Shown piece after piece: positions 35,598 through 45,715 of a stretch of 64,000 nucleotides of DNA. Each line of letters begins with the position of its first letter. Within the stretch, counting starts at the first letter, position 1. The position numbers and the translations under genes are program-made. This DNA comes from Arthrobacter sp. QXT-31 (GTDB lineage Bacteria > Actinomycetota > Actinomycetes > Actinomycetales > Micrococcaceae), in the NCBI RefSeq assembly GCF_001969265.1, contig NZ_CP019304.1, positions 868,001 to 932,000 of the forward strand. Reading direction: 5' to 3'. The notes below the pieces were generated by a model. It was not told the DNA's origin. It was given only the letters and a program-made list of their open reading frames with translations, and searched no databases.

Positions 35598-35598
35598 T

Positions 35599-36381
35599 AT
35601 GTCCGCTGAACTTGCTGAGCCAGCCTCCAAGATCGAACTTCCCGCCGGTGTTGGCGGCGGCGGGGAAATCCCGACATTCGACATCACCATGCGCGTTCGC
35701 CGCTACGACCCCGAGGTTTCCGGCGAAGCCCGCTGGGACGACTTCAAGCTGACCATGTATGGCACGGACCGTGTTCTGGACGCGCTGCACAAGGTCAAGT
35801 GGGACGTGGACGGCAGCCTGTCGTTCCGCCGCTCCTGCGCCCACGGCGTCTGCGGTTCCGATGCCATGCGCATCAACGGCCGCAACCGCCTTGCCTGCAA
35901 GACCCTGCTGAAGGACCTGGACACGTCCAAGCCCATCACCGTTGAGCCCATCAAGGGCCTGCCGGTGGAGAAGGACCTGATCGTGGACATGGAGCCGTTC
36001 TTCCAGTCCTTCCGCGAGGTCATGCCGTTCCTCATCAACAAGGGCCACGAGCCCACCAAGGAACGCCTGCAGTCCGTCGAGGACCGTGAGCGCTTCGACG
36101 ACACCACCAAGTGCATCCTGTGCGCCGCCTGCACCTCGTCCTGCCCCGTGTTCTGGACCGACGGCCAGTACTTCGGCCCGGCAGCGATCGTGAACGCCCA
36201 CCGCTTCATCTTCGACTCCCGTGACGACGCCGGCGACATGCGCCTGGAAATCCTCAACGACAAGGAAGGCGTGTGGCGCTGCCGCACCACCTTCAACTGC
36301 TCCGAGGCATGCCCCCGCGGCATCCAGGTCACGCAGGCCATCGCAGAGGTCAAACAGGCCATCCTGGCCCGCAAGATCTAG
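35599..36381 (+). CDS. sdhB: Succinate dehydrogenase iron-sulfur subunit
   Basis: SdhB carries the three iron-sulfur clusters linking FAD to the quinone. The 260-aa protein has the 2Fe-2S ligands in RRSCAHGVCGSDAMRING and NRLACKTLL, then CILCAACTSSCPVFW and CSEACPRGIQVTQ for the 4Fe-4S and 3Fe-4S clusters. It starts one base after the sdhA stop codon and ends the operon. A hairpin with T residues follows. Confidence 0.97.
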   Translation: MSAELAEPASKIELPAGVGGGGEIPTFDITMRVRRYDPEVSGEARWDDFKLTMYGTDRVLDALHKVKWDVDGSLSFRRSCAHGVCGSDAMRINGRNRLACKTLLKDLDTSKPITVEPIKGLPVEKDLIVDMEPFFQSFREVMPFLINKGHEPTKERLQSVEDRERFDDTTKCILCAACTSSCPVFWTDGQYFGPAAIVNAHRFIFDSRDDAGDMRLEILNDKEGVWRCRTTFNCSEACPRGIQVTQAIAEVKQAILARKI

Positions 36382-36408
36382 GGACCGCTGACCAGCGGAC
36401 AAAAGAGT

Positions 36409-36466
36409 ACGACGGCGTCGCCCACCACGTGCGGAAAACGTACGGTGAGCGGCGCCGTCGTTGTTT
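36409..36466 (+). terminator. Terminator of the sdh operon
   Basis: Arms ACGACGGCG (36409-36417) and CGCCGTCGT (36453-36461) pair perfectly, with more pairing inside (CCCACC with GGTGAG), and TTGTTTAA follows. It separates sdhB from the hydrolase gene. Confidence 0.75.
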
Positions 36467-36489
36467 AACGACCCAAAGGGAGAAAACAG

Positions 36490-37260
36490 ATGCACCGCTC
36501 CGAGAAAGTCTCCTTCGAAGGCACCACCGGTGAGCTGCTCTCCGGCATCCTCGATGTGCCGGAAGGCCCTGTAAAGGGCTGGGGCGTCTTTTCGCACGGC
36601 TTCACGCTGGGCAAGGACAGCCCTGCGGCGTCCCGGATGTGCAAGGCACTCGCGGACAACGGGATCGGCATGCTCCGGTTCGACAATGTGGGCCTGGGCG
36701 GCTCCGCCGGGCAATGGTCCGCGGGCTCCTTCAGCCACAAAGTGGCGGACACGGTGCGGGCGGCGGAATACATGCGGGCCGAGGGGCGGGCCATTTCCCT
36801 GCTCGTGGGGCATTCCTTCGGCGGCGCCGCTGTCCTTGCGGCGGCGTCCGAAATCCCTGAACTCGACGCAGTTGCCACGGTGGGTGCACCCTTCTCCCCC
36901 AAGCACGTCGCGCACGTCTTCGATGCGGCCCTGGACAAGATCCTCAGCGAAGGCAGCGCCGAGGTGGACCTGGGCGGCAAGCGGGTGGAGATCCGCCGGC
37001 ACTTCGTGGAGGACCTGGAGAACGCCGACCTCACGGACTGCATCCGGCGGCTGCACAAGCCGCTCATGGTTCTGCACTCCCCCACGGACAACACCGTGGG
37101 CATCGAGAATGCCAGCACCATCTTCCAGACCGCCCGCCATCCGCGGAACTTCGTCTCGCTGGAGGGCAGCGACCACCTGCTGACCGGCAAGGGCCAGGCG
37201 GCACGGGCGGCGAAGATTATCGCGGCGTGGGCCGACCAGTACCTCGACGCCGGACACTGA
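36490..37260 (+). CDS. Alpha/beta hydrolase
   Basis: This 256-aa hydrolase has the nucleophile elbow GHSFGG with S109, the acid D200 in LHSPTDNTVG and the histidine H229 in LEGSDHLL, a complete triad. The type resembles the alpha/beta hydrolases found alone or fused to OsmC domains (HGFTLGKDSPAASRMCKALADNGIGMLRFDNVGLGGS region); here no OsmC part is attached or adjacent. Substrate unknown. It follows the sdh terminator with its own GGGAGA site. Its 3' end overlaps the convergent yihY gene by 44 bp. Confidence 0.88.
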   Translation: MHRSEKVSFEGTTGELLSGILDVPEGPVKGWGVFSHGFTLGKDSPAASRMCKALADNGIGMLRFDNVGLGGSAGQWSAGSFSHKVADTVRAAEYMRAEGRAISLLVGHSFGGAAVLAAASEIPELDAVATVGAPFSPKHVAHVFDAALDKILSEGSAEVDLGGKRVEIRRHFVEDLENADLTDCIRRLHKPLMVLHSPTDNTVGIENASTIFQTARHPRNFVSLEGSDHLLTGKGQAARAAKIIAAWADQYLDAGH

Positions 37261-38392
37261 CGCCCACGGGGCGCGGATGATCGGCCGGATGGTGCCGCTC
37301 CACCGGCGTCTTTCCGGGCTGCACCTGCCGTGCACCCCAGCCGGTGGTTTTGGCTGCCGGAGCGGCCTTCAGGTCCTCCTCGCGGATGGCCGCCCAGGAC
37401 GCGGACACGAGGTAGACCTGGCTGACCAGATTGAACCAGATCAGCAGGCCGATGATGATGGCGAACGGCGCCAGGATAGGGTTGCGTCCCGCCCCGGCAA
37501 GCAGTTCCGTGCTGAAGACCTGCAGGACCGTGGTGCCCACGCCCGCGAGGATGGTTCCCTCAAGCAGCGCCTGCCGGGAGAGCCTGAGGCCGCCGGCCAG
37601 CCGGAACATGATGAGCGCCGTGATCCAGTTCAGCAGCAGCGGCACGGCGATCTTGATCAGCGCCGCCACAGGCCCGGCCACCGCCGGGTCCAGGCGCAGT
37701 TGCTCCATCGCCCAGCCCGCCGCGGTGCCGAACACGAGGGACGCACCGGAGCTGATGACCAGGGCGACGCCGAGCAGCAGCAGCGTCCCGGCGTCGCGCA
37801 GTTTGATGACCACGGGATTCAGCCGAAGCGGGCCCAGCATCATCACACCGCGGAGACCTTCGCGGAGGCCGGCGATCCAGCCGAGGGACGTGATGACGGT
37901 GACGATCGCGGCGATGACCGCCGTCCACCCCAGCCCGTCGGGGTTCAGGAGGTCCTTCGGGTCCACCAGTCCCTCGCCGCCGTCGACCTTCAGCAGGCCC
38001 GGGGCGCTTTCGGCCACGCTGGCAACGATCCGGTCCAGGAGTGCCGGCTGGCCCCGGAGCACGAGGCCCGCGATGGAGAAACCGGTGGTCAGCAGGCCGG
38101 TGATGGAAAAGAACATGTTGAAGCCGGTGCCGGCACTCATCAGCGGCCCGTGCTGCAGCGTGTAGTGCTGCCAGGCCCGCATGGGGCGGAAGGCGTTGAG
38201 GCGGGCCAGGAGCCACTGGACCAGGGCCATGAGCTGCGGAAAGGCGCCCTTGCCGGACCGGCGGGCTTTGCCCCACTCCACCCGCTTGCGGATGACCTCC
38301 AGCTTCAGCTGCGCGCGCTCAGTGGGCGGCGGTGGCGCCGTCGGCGTTTGGTGCTCGGAGGGCGTCCCGTTCGTCGTCTGGTTCGGTACCAA
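37217..38392 (-). CDS. YihY/virulence factor BrkB family membrane protein
   Basis: This membrane protein of about 390 aa has six helices and the YihY features AWQHYTLQHGPLMSAGTGFNMFFSITGLLTTG, GLRLSRQALLEGTILAGVGTTVLQV and FAIIIGLLIWFNLVSQVYL. The role of the family is unclear; it was once wrongly called RNase BN. The start is uncertain: the frame is open to 38533, but those residues are the out-of-phase reading of the upstream gene. I prefer TTG at 38392, after GGGAAGAG, which overlaps the 3' end of the RNA-ligase-like gene by about 74 bp. The C-terminus overlaps the convergent hydrolase gene. Confidence 0.82.
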   Translation of the reverse strand: MVPNQTTNGTPSEHQTPTAPPPPTERAQLKLEVIRKRVEWGKARRSGKGAFPQLMALVQWLLARLNAFRPMRAWQHYTLQHGPLMSAGTGFNMFFSITGLLTTGFSIAGLVLRGQPALLDRIVASVAESAPGLLKVDGGEGLVDPKDLLNPDGLGWTAVIAAIVTVITSLGWIAGLREGLRGVMMLGPLRLNPVVIKLRDAGTLLLLGVALVISSGASLVFGTAAGWAMEQLRLDPAVAGPVAALIKIAVPLLLNWITALIMFRLAGGLRLSRQALLEGTILAGVGTTVLQVFSTELLAGAGRNPILAPFAIIIGLLIWFNLVSQVYLVSASWAAIREEDLKAAPAAKTTGWGARQVQPGKTPVERHHPADHPRPVGVSVRRRGTGRPTPR

Positions 38393-38927
38393 AGTCAAGC
38401 TCTTCCCGTAGCTGCCAAATACCGTCGGTGTCGTGCTCGTAAAGTCCCATGCTAACCACCGGGAAGGTTGCCCTGTAGTCCTGCAGCACCGTTTCGGCCT
38501 CATCGAGGCTTTCCGGTGCGACGTCGTGGGCAATGGTCACATGCGGATGGTACGGAAAGGGCAGCTCCCGTGCCAGCGGCCCGGTCTGGAGTTTCTCGTG
38601 CAGATCAACGCATTCCTGGAAGCCCTCCTCCACGTTGATGAAAACCACCGGGGAGACGGGCCGGAAAGATCCCGTTCCGCAGATCGTCACCATGAAGGGG
38701 GCCTGCGTCCGGGCCACCTCGCGCACATGGTCCCTGGCCGTCTCCCAGTCCTGCGTGGGGGTGGTGGTCACGAGGGTGATGTGCGCAGGGATGACGGTGG
38801 CCATGGGGTCCCCGAAGGAGGCCCGCCACCGCTGCAGTTCCTCAGCGATTTCAGGCGGGAAGCCCAGAATGACCCCGAGGCTCATTCCTTCGCTGACTCC
38901 GCTGTTGGCGGGCTTCGGGGCCGGCAT
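38319..38927 (-). CDS. 2'-5' RNA ligase family protein (2H phosphoesterase)
   Basis: This 202-aa protein has the two HxT/S-type motifs of the 2H phosphoesterase superfamily: PAHITLVTTT and YHPHVTIAHD. Such enzymes hydrolyse cyclic or 2'-5' phosphodiesters of RNA or nucleotides, and the ligase name is historical. I chose ATG 38927, which follows the trpS stop by 4 bp (GGAG about 13 bases upstream); another good choice is the ATG at 38885 (MSLGVILGFPP), as the family homology begins there. It lies between trpS and yihY on one strand, and its end overlaps the yihY start. Confidence 0.82.
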   Translation of the reverse strand: MPAPKPANSGVSEGMSLGVILGFPPEIAEELQRWRASFGDPMATVIPAHITLVTTTPTQDWETARDHVREVARTQAPFMVTICGTGSFRPVSPVVFINVEEGFQECVDLHEKLQTGPLARELPFPYHPHVTIAHDVAPESLDEAETVLQDYRATFPVVSMGLYEHDTDGIWQLREELDFGTEPDDERDALRAPNADGATAAH

Positions 38928-38931
38928 CTTG

Positions 38932-40880
<1,949 letters not shown>

Positions 40881-40881
40881 T

Positions 40882-41382
40882 CTAGTCGATGATGGTTCCG
40901 GTCACGGGCTCGCCGGAGCCACCGGACGACTTGATCATGTCACGCGCGTTGGTGGCGGTGATTTCGATGGTCTCCAGGGCGCGGCGGATGGTGTCCTGGT
41001 CCGCGGCTGCGCCCTTGGCCCGCTCCTGCTCCACCACGCGCACCTGCACCTGCACGATCTTGAAGGAGTGGTCGAGCTTCATGTCGCGGAGTTCTTCCGC
41101 TTCACCGCGTTCGCGGACCAGCCGGGTTCCGCCCTGGTCTGCCGTGGCAGGCGCGCGGCCGGTGGCCGCGTTGAACGCGTTGTGCGCCTCGTTGAGCTTC
41201 GCCCCGGCCTTCTTGGCCGCCCGCTGGATGCTGAACACCACGAAGGACGCCAGCGCCAGCCAGAACAGTGCGATGACAGCAACGACCCAGCCGACGACGT
41301 CGTTCTGGTTGGCGGCGAAGATCACTGCCACCAGGAAAGCGGTGATCAGGACCAGCAGGCCCGGGCCGCTGATGCGGAACAT
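40882..41382 (-). CDS. Small membrane protein of unknown function
   Basis: This 166-aa protein has two adjacent membrane helices at the N-terminus (FRISGPGLLVLITAFLVAVIF and VVGWVVAVIALFWLALASFVV), then a charged, probably helical, cytosolic part rich in Glu/Arg/Ala. I do not recognise a named family. The ATG at 41382 has GGAGGG 7 bases upstream, so I prefer it to the frame start at 41439. It heads the unit with xth, trpS and the RNA-ligase-like gene, ending 1 bp before the xth start. Confidence 0.8.
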   Translation of the reverse strand: MFRISGPGLLVLITAFLVAVIFAANQNDVVGWVVAVIALFWLALASFVVFSIQRAAKKAGAKLNEAHNAFNAATGRAPATADQGGTRLVRERGEAEELRDMKLDHSFKIVQVQVRVVEQERAKGAAADQDTIRRALETIEITATNARDMIKSSGGSGEPVTGTIID

Positions 41383-41496
41383 GGAGAACCCTCCCCGGCC
41401 GGGGGTGGATGGAGACTTGGAGCTGCCCAGAGATTGCATGGAGCTATTCTCTCAAATCCCCGGAGCTCCCCAGGACGCTTCCACCGGCGGCGAACG

Positions 41497-42330
41497 CTAC
41501 TTGAGGAAGAGGCTGCGCAGCCTGCCGGTGGTGAGCATGAGACCCAGCACGATCATCACCAGGTAGTAGCCCACGTGGATGGCGGTGGCCGGTGTGAAGG
41601 AGGCGGCGCTGATCTGGCGCAGCAGTTCCACGCCGTGCCACAGGGGCATGGCCTGGATCAGCCACTGGATGTACTGCGGGTAGACGCTCAGCGGATAGAA
41701 GGTGGCGCTGAACAGGAACATCGGCAGCATGATGAAGTTCACCCAGTCCATCTGCTGGAAGGTCTTCATGAAGCTGGTGATGCCCATGCCGAAGCTGGCG
41801 AACCCGAAGGCGATCAGCACCGACGCCGGGATCATCAGCAGCGCCCAGGGGGTGGTGATCAGGCCCATCACGCCCATGACCGCCGTGAACCCGGTGGCGT
41901 ACAGCAGGCCGCGCAGCAGGGCCAGGAAGATCTCCCCGATGGCCACGTCCAGCGGTCCCAGTGAGGTGTACAGCATCCCCTGGTAGAGCCTGGCGAAGTT
42001 CATCTTGAAGAAGACGTTCCAGGTGGAGTCGTACACCGCCCCGTTCATGGCAGAGACCGCCAGGAGCGCCGGTGCGATGTACGCCGCGTAGCTGATCTCC
42101 TGGCCGCCCGGGCCGGCGACGGAGCCCACGACGGCCCCCATTCCGACGCCCATCGAAATGAGGAACAGCACCGGCTCGAAGAACCCGGACAGCATGACCA
42201 GCCAGTTGTTGCTCTTGGTGGCCATCAGCCCGCGCCCGATCACCGCGCGGGCGTTACGCGAGTACAGCGGGCCGAAGCGCCGGTTCCGGGCTTCCTCCGT
42301 GACAGCGTGGCCCTGCGTCAGGACTGTCAC
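41497..42330 (-). CDS. ABC-2 type exporter permease (second permease)
   Basis: This 277-aa permease has six helices with the ABC-2 (DrrB/NodJ-type) pattern: SGFFEPVLFLISMGVGMGAVVG, YAAYIAPALLAVSAMNGAVYDST, and MDWVNFIMLPMFLFSATFYPLSVYPQYIQWLIQAMPLWHGVELLR. Its start overlaps the previous permease gene by 4 bp. Together with that one and the ATPase it makes an exporter with two different permeases. The substrate (lipid, glycan or drug) is not known. Confidence 0.9.
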   Translation of the reverse strand: MTVLTQGHAVTEEARNRRFGPLYSRNARAVIGRGLMATKSNNWLVMLSGFFEPVLFLISMGVGMGAVVGSVAGPGGQEISYAAYIAPALLAVSAMNGAVYDSTWNVFFKMNFARLYQGMLYTSLGPLDVAIGEIFLALLRGLLYATGFTAVMGVMGLITTPWALLMIPASVLIAFGFASFGMGITSFMKTFQQMDWVNFIMLPMFLFSATFYPLSVYPQYIQWLIQAMPLWHGVELLRQISAASFTPATAIHVGYYLVMIVLGLMLTTGRLRSLFLK

Positions 42331-43211
42331 TGCTCCATCCTCCTGACGAACTGGCGTTTGGTGAGGACCCAGCCGAACCAGGCCAGCCCCAGCAGGAACA
42401 GGACATGGATGATGGTCAGCACCGGGGACTCCTCATAGCCGAACGTCATCACCCGGCCCAGCTCCGTGCCATGCCAGATGGGCGAGATCCAGCCGATCCA
42501 GCGGACCAGCACGGGCAGCGTGTCCAGCGGGAAAAACGTGCCGGAGAACAGGAACAGCGGCATGACGATGAACCGCATCACCATCGCGAACTGGCCTTTG
42601 TCCTCCGTGATGGATGCCGCGTAGGCCATGAGCGGCAGGCCGAAGGAGAGCCCGGCCAAGGTGGCCACCAGCACTGAACCCCAGCCCCAGCCGCTGGGCG
42701 ATGCGCCGAACATGGCCACGAGGACGAAGTAGATCACGGACTGCAGCAGGAACCGCAGGGTGACCGCGATGATCTGCCCGGCCGCGATCTGCTCCGGGGT
42801 CAGCGGCGAGGCGTGCGGCCCGTAGTAGACCCGGCGCCACTTGAAGCCGTCCATCACCGGGAACGTGAACTCGTTGGCGGCGGTCATGACCGCGGCGGAG
42901 ACGAGCAGGGCCGGCGCGATGAAGGCGATGTAGCTGACCCCGCCGAACGCTGCGGCGCCGTTGGCGTCCACCAGGGTGGCCAGGCCGACGCCCATCGCGA
43001 ACAGGTACGCCGCGGGCTGGCCCACGCTGTACAGGAAGATGGACCAGCCGTAGCCCTTCATGACGCGCAGGACCTGCTCGGCGTAGTAGAAGGCGCCCCA
43101 GCGCCGCGCTTTGGCGGCCGACACCTCAGGAGGGTGGGCGCGCAAGGTGCGTCCCGCCGTCGGACTTTCCGGTGAACTGACGCCGGAGGAGGCAGGCGAT
43201 GGCTCAGTCAA
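42327..43211 (-). CDS. ABC-2 type exporter permease (first permease)
   Basis: This 294-aa permease is of the ABC-2 family and paralogous to its downstream partner: YSVGQPAAYLFAMGVGLATLV, YIAFIAPALLVSAAVMTAANEFTFPVMDGFKWRR, and FIVMPLFLFSGTFFPLDTLPVLVRWIGWISPIWHGTELGR. It has a hydrophilic N-terminus of about 45 residues. Its start lies within the last codons of the ATPase gene (8-bp overlap) and its end overlaps the next permease by 4 bp, so three genes are coupled. Confidence 0.9.
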   Translation of the reverse strand: MTEPSPASSGVSSPESPTAGRTLRAHPPEVSAAKARRWGAFYYAEQVLRVMKGYGWSIFLYSVGQPAAYLFAMGVGLATLVDANGAAAFGGVSYIAFIAPALLVSAAVMTAANEFTFPVMDGFKWRRVYYGPHASPLTPEQIAAGQIIAVTLRFLLQSVIYFVLVAMFGASPSGWGWGSVLVATLAGLSFGLPLMAYAASITEDKGQFAMVMRFIVMPLFLFSGTFFPLDTLPVLVRWIGWISPIWHGTELGRVMTFGYEESPVLTIIHVLFLLGLAWFGWVLTKRQFVRRMEQ

Positions 43212-44208
43212 TGAGGCTCCTGCCGGTGAGCCGGAGGAACACGTCCTCCAGCGAGGACCTGCGCACCAGCGAGGTCAGCGGCCGCAGCCCGCGTGCGGAG
43301 ACTTCCTCCAGCGCCGCCTCGCCGTCGTGCGTGTAGATCAGCACCCGGTCCGGCAGCGTCTCCAGGCGTTCGCCGATGCCCTCGAGCTCGGCGCCGATGC
43401 TGGCGTTGCGCTCCGAACCGAACCTCAGCTCCAGGACCTCCCGCGTGGAGTAGTCGCGGATGAGCGATGCCGGCGAGCCCTCGGCCATGATCCGGCCCTT
43501 GTCCACCACGATCAGCCGGTCGCACAGCTGCTCTGCCTCGTCCATATAGTGGGTGGTGAGGATGAGCGTGACGCCCTGCTCCTTCAGCCGGAACAGCCGG
43601 TCCCACAAGATGTGCCGTGCCTGCGGGTCCAGGCCGGTGGTGGGCTCGTCCAGCAGCAGGATGCGGGGCTCGTTGATGAGCGAGCGGGCGATGGTGAGGC
43701 GGCGCTTCATGCCGCCGGACAGGGCATCCACCTTGGACTTGGCCTTGTCCGTCAGCTGCGCGAACTCGAGCAGTTCGTCGGCCTTGGGCTTGAGGTAGCT
43801 CATGGGCAGGCCGAAGTAGCGGCCGTAGACCAGCAGGTTGTCCCGGACCTTGAGTTCCTCGTCCAGGTTGTCCTGCTGCGGCACCACGCCCAGGTGCGCG
43901 CGCACCTCGGGCCCGTTCCGCTCGGGGTCCAGCCCCATGATGGTCAGGCTCCCGGAGGTCCGCTGGGACACCCCGCCGATCATTTTCATGGTGGTGGACT
44001 TCCCCGCGCCGTTGGGCCCGAGCAGCCCGAAGGACTCCCCCGCCGGAACGCTGAAGGAAATGCCGTCGACGGCGGTGACGTCGCCATAGGTCTTGGTCAG
44101 GTTCTCCGCGGTAATCACGTACCGCGGCGCGGCGGGCACCGCGGGCCCTGTTTCTTGAGCGGGCACAGGCTTCTTGGACGTTCCTTCGGCGGAATGGAGT
44201 TCGGGCAC
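43204..44208 (-). CDS. ABC exporter ATP-binding protein (DrrA/NodI type)
   Basis: This 334-aa ATPase has Walker A GLLGPNGAGKSTTMK (about 56-70), the signature ALSGGMKRRLTIARSLI near residue 163, and Walker B RILLLDEPTTGLDP. The DEPTTGLDPQARHILW and TTHYMDEAEQLCDRL segments identify the DrrA/NodI group, which also has the C-terminal domain seen from about 240. An N-terminal tail of about 30 residues is extra. It starts this ABC unit with ATG; upstream 60 bp separate it from the SHOCT gene. Confidence 0.94.
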   Translation of the reverse strand: MPELHSAEGTSKKPVPAQETGPAVPAAPRYVITAENLTKTYGDVTAVDGISFSVPAGESFGLLGPNGAGKSTTMKMIGGVSQRTSGSLTIMGLDPERNGPEVRAHLGVVPQQDNLDEELKVRDNLLVYGRYFGLPMSYLKPKADELLEFAQLTDKAKSKVDALSGGMKRRLTIARSLINEPRILLLDEPTTGLDPQARHILWDRLFRLKEQGVTLILTTHYMDEAEQLCDRLIVVDKGRIMAEGSPASLIRDYSTREVLELRFGSERNASIGAELEGIGERLETLPDRVLIYTHDGEAALEEVSARGLRPLTSLVRRSSLEDVFLRLTGRSLID

Positions 44209-44268
44209 CCCATTACGCTAGTACGCGGCGTTAGCCAAAGGAATAGCTAAATCTCAAAAAACAGGGTA

Positions 44269-44577
44269 CTACCTCCGGTTTCCCCGCGGGCCGCCCCGCA
44301 GGACCTCGAGCCGCTGGCGGTATTCGGTCTCGTCAATCTCGCCCCGCGCGTAACGCTCCCGCAGGACGCTTTCCCCGCCGCGGGTGGTGGCCCACTCGTC
44401 GTTCCTGCGCCACGTGCGCCTGGCGAAGAAGATCAGCAGGCCGATGACCAGGATCCAGAACAGCGGGAACACCAGGAACCACGGCGAGTAGCCTGTGCCC
44501 CACGGGCCGTGGGCGACGGAATCGGCCAGGAACTGCGCTGGCTGGACGGCGAAAACGGTGGCTAGGGATGAAGTCAT
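44269..44577 (-). CDS. SHOCT domain membrane protein
   Basis: This 102-aa protein has one membrane helix (PWFLVFPLFWILVIGLLIFF, about 38-57) and ends in a SHOCT domain (ESVLRERYARGEIDETEYRQRLEVL), a short oligomerisation helix pair often placed at the ends of membrane proteins. The ATG at 44577 has GGAG 7 bases upstream; a longer frame to 44670 has an unlikely polar start. Function unknown. It lies upstream of the ABC exporter and downstream of the 44.7-45.0 kb repeat region, on the same strand as both. Confidence 0.86.
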   Translation of the reverse strand: MTSSLATVFAVQPAQFLADSVAHGPWGTGYSPWFLVFPLFWILVIGLLIFFARRTWRRNDEWATTRGGESVLRERYARGEIDETEYRQRLEVLRGGPRGNRR

Positions 44578-44736
44578 GTCATGCTCCAAAAACTCGGTAC
44601 GGGCCGTCTTTCGGCTCTGCTTCGAGTCTGGCTTTCCGACGGCGGCGGGTCGTCCGACGCCGGGAGTCACCTTGGGTGCCGCACGTACTCCGCGGGGAGG
44701 CAGCCTCCTGCTGCCCCAGCCGATCCAATCTTTATG

Positions 44737-44881
44737 GACCCTCTCTCACTCCCTGCAGGTTTTAAGGCGATCCTCTCTCACTCCCTGCAACTTTCACGGC
44801 GACCCTCTCTCACTCCCTGCAACCTTCAAGGCGACCCTCTCTCACTCCCTGCAACCTTCAAGGCGACCCTCTCTCACTCCC
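44737..44881. repeat. Tandem array with 32-bp period
   Basis: Five units begin at 44737, 44769, 44801, 44833 and 44865, exactly 32 bp apart. Each has the core CCTCTCTCACTCCCTGCA (fifth unit partial, cut after 44881). Units 3 and 4 are identical over all 32 bp, while 1 and 2 differ mainly in the second half. The uniform spacing and lack of unique spacers make this a minisatellite rather than a CRISPR array. Confidence 0.92.
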
Positions 44882-44894
44882 AGCCGCCTCCGGG

Positions 44895-44928
44895 TGCCGA
44901 CGCTCTATCGACTGATAGAGCGTCGGCA
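44895..44928. repeat. Perfect palindrome next to the 32-bp array
   Basis: A 15-bp perfect stem (44895-44909 with 44914-44928, arm TGCCGACGCTCTATC) has loop GACT. It follows the array by 14 bp and could be a hairpin or terminator for the response regulator transcript, though no T-run follows. Confidence 0.85.
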
Positions 44929-44933
44929 CAAAA

Positions 44934-44992
44934 CCTGCAGGAAGTGATAGAGCATCGGTGGTTTTGGTGCAGGGAGTGAGAGAGCGTTGGGA
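44934..44992. repeat. Two inverted copies of the array core
   Basis: TGCAGGAAGTGATAGAGC (44936-44953) and TGCAGGGAGTGAGAGAGC (about 44968-44985) are the reverse complement of the array core with few changes. They lie beyond the palindrome, so the array is flanked by oppositely oriented relatives of itself. Confidence 0.82.
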
Positions 44993-45049
44993 GCTGGCCG
45001 TCCGGTTCTGCTGCCCTCCGCCGGGAGGCCGAAGCTGGCGTCTGCAGCC

Positions 45050-45715
45050 CTATCCCGCCCAGCCGGGGCGGACAAGGCCCGACTCGTAGGCCAGCACCAC
45101 GAGCTGGGCCCGGTCGCGCACCAGCAGCTTGGTCATGATGCGGGACACGTGGGTCTTGGCGGTCAGCGGGGTGATCACCAGCCGCTCCGCGATCTCGGCG
45201 TTGTTCAGGCCCTCGCCCACGAGCTTCAGGACCTCGCGTTCGCGTTCGGTGATGTTCTGCAGGGATACCGGAGCCGCCGTGGCCCGGGATTGCAGCGCCA
45301 GCTGGGCCATGATCCGGCGGGTGACCGACGGCGAGAGCAGGGCGTCGCCGTCGTGGACCACGCGCACGGCGCGGAGCAGCTCCTCGGGTTCGGTGTCCTT
45401 CACCAGGAACCCTGCTGCCCCGGCCCGCACCGCCTCCGCAATGTATTCGTCCAGTTCAAAGGTGGTGAGGATGATGATGCGCGTGCCGGCGAGGCCGTGG
45501 TCCGCCATGATCTTCCGCGTGGCTTCCAGGCCGTCCGTCCCGGGCATCCGGATGTCCATCAGCACGACGTCGGGACGCTCCCGGGAGGCGAGGCGGACGG
45601 CGTCGCCTCCCGTGCCGCACTCGGCCACCACCTCCATGTCCGGTTCGGCGTTCAGGAGGGCCCGGAAGCCGGCCCGGATGAGCGTCTGGTCGTCGGCCAG
45701 CAGGATGCGGATCAT
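45050..45715 (-). CDS. NarL/LuxR-type response regulator
   Basis: This 221-aa regulator has a receiver domain with the phosphoacceptor D54 in PDVVLMDIRMPG, the acidic pair D8/D9 and the conserved lysine in AAGFLVKDTEPEELL, then a LuxR-type helix-turn-helix (ITEREREVLKLVGEGLNNAEIAERL... TAKTHVSRIMTKL, about 155-205). It starts in an ATGA overlap with the upstream histidine kinase gene, its obvious partner. Targets are unknown; a nearby candidate is the ABC exporter unit, since such systems often regulate drug-type exporters. Confidence 0.94.
   Translation of the reverse strand: MIRILLADDQTLIRAGFRALLNAEPDMEVVAECGTGGDAVRLASRERPDVVLMDIRMPGTDGLEATRKIMADHGLAGTRIIILTTFELDEYIAEAVRAGAAGFLVKDTEPEELLRAVRVVHDGDALLSPSVTRRIMAQLALQSRATAAPVSLQNITEREREVLKLVGEGLNNAEIAERLVITPLTAKTHVSRIMTKLLVRDRAQLVVLAYESGLVRPGWAG

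Larger units (their letters stand above)
44578..45049. other. 472-bp intergenic region occupied by repeats
   Basis: No gene is supportable here. Frames that cross the region translate the tandem repeat in low-complexity form and lack ribosome sites. It separates the response-regulator stop (45050) from the SHOCT gene start. The repeats and palindrome inside are listed separately. Confidence 0.7.

Noticed and set aside
44737..44881. CRISPR array
   Set aside because: The units are contiguous with a period of 32 bp, there are no unique spacers of 28-40 bp, and there are no cas genes.
44495..44947. A frame crossing the 32-bp array
   Set aside because: It would encode repeated Leu/Ser/Pro-rich segments from the minisatellite, begins inside the SHOCT gene on the other strand and has no ribosome site.
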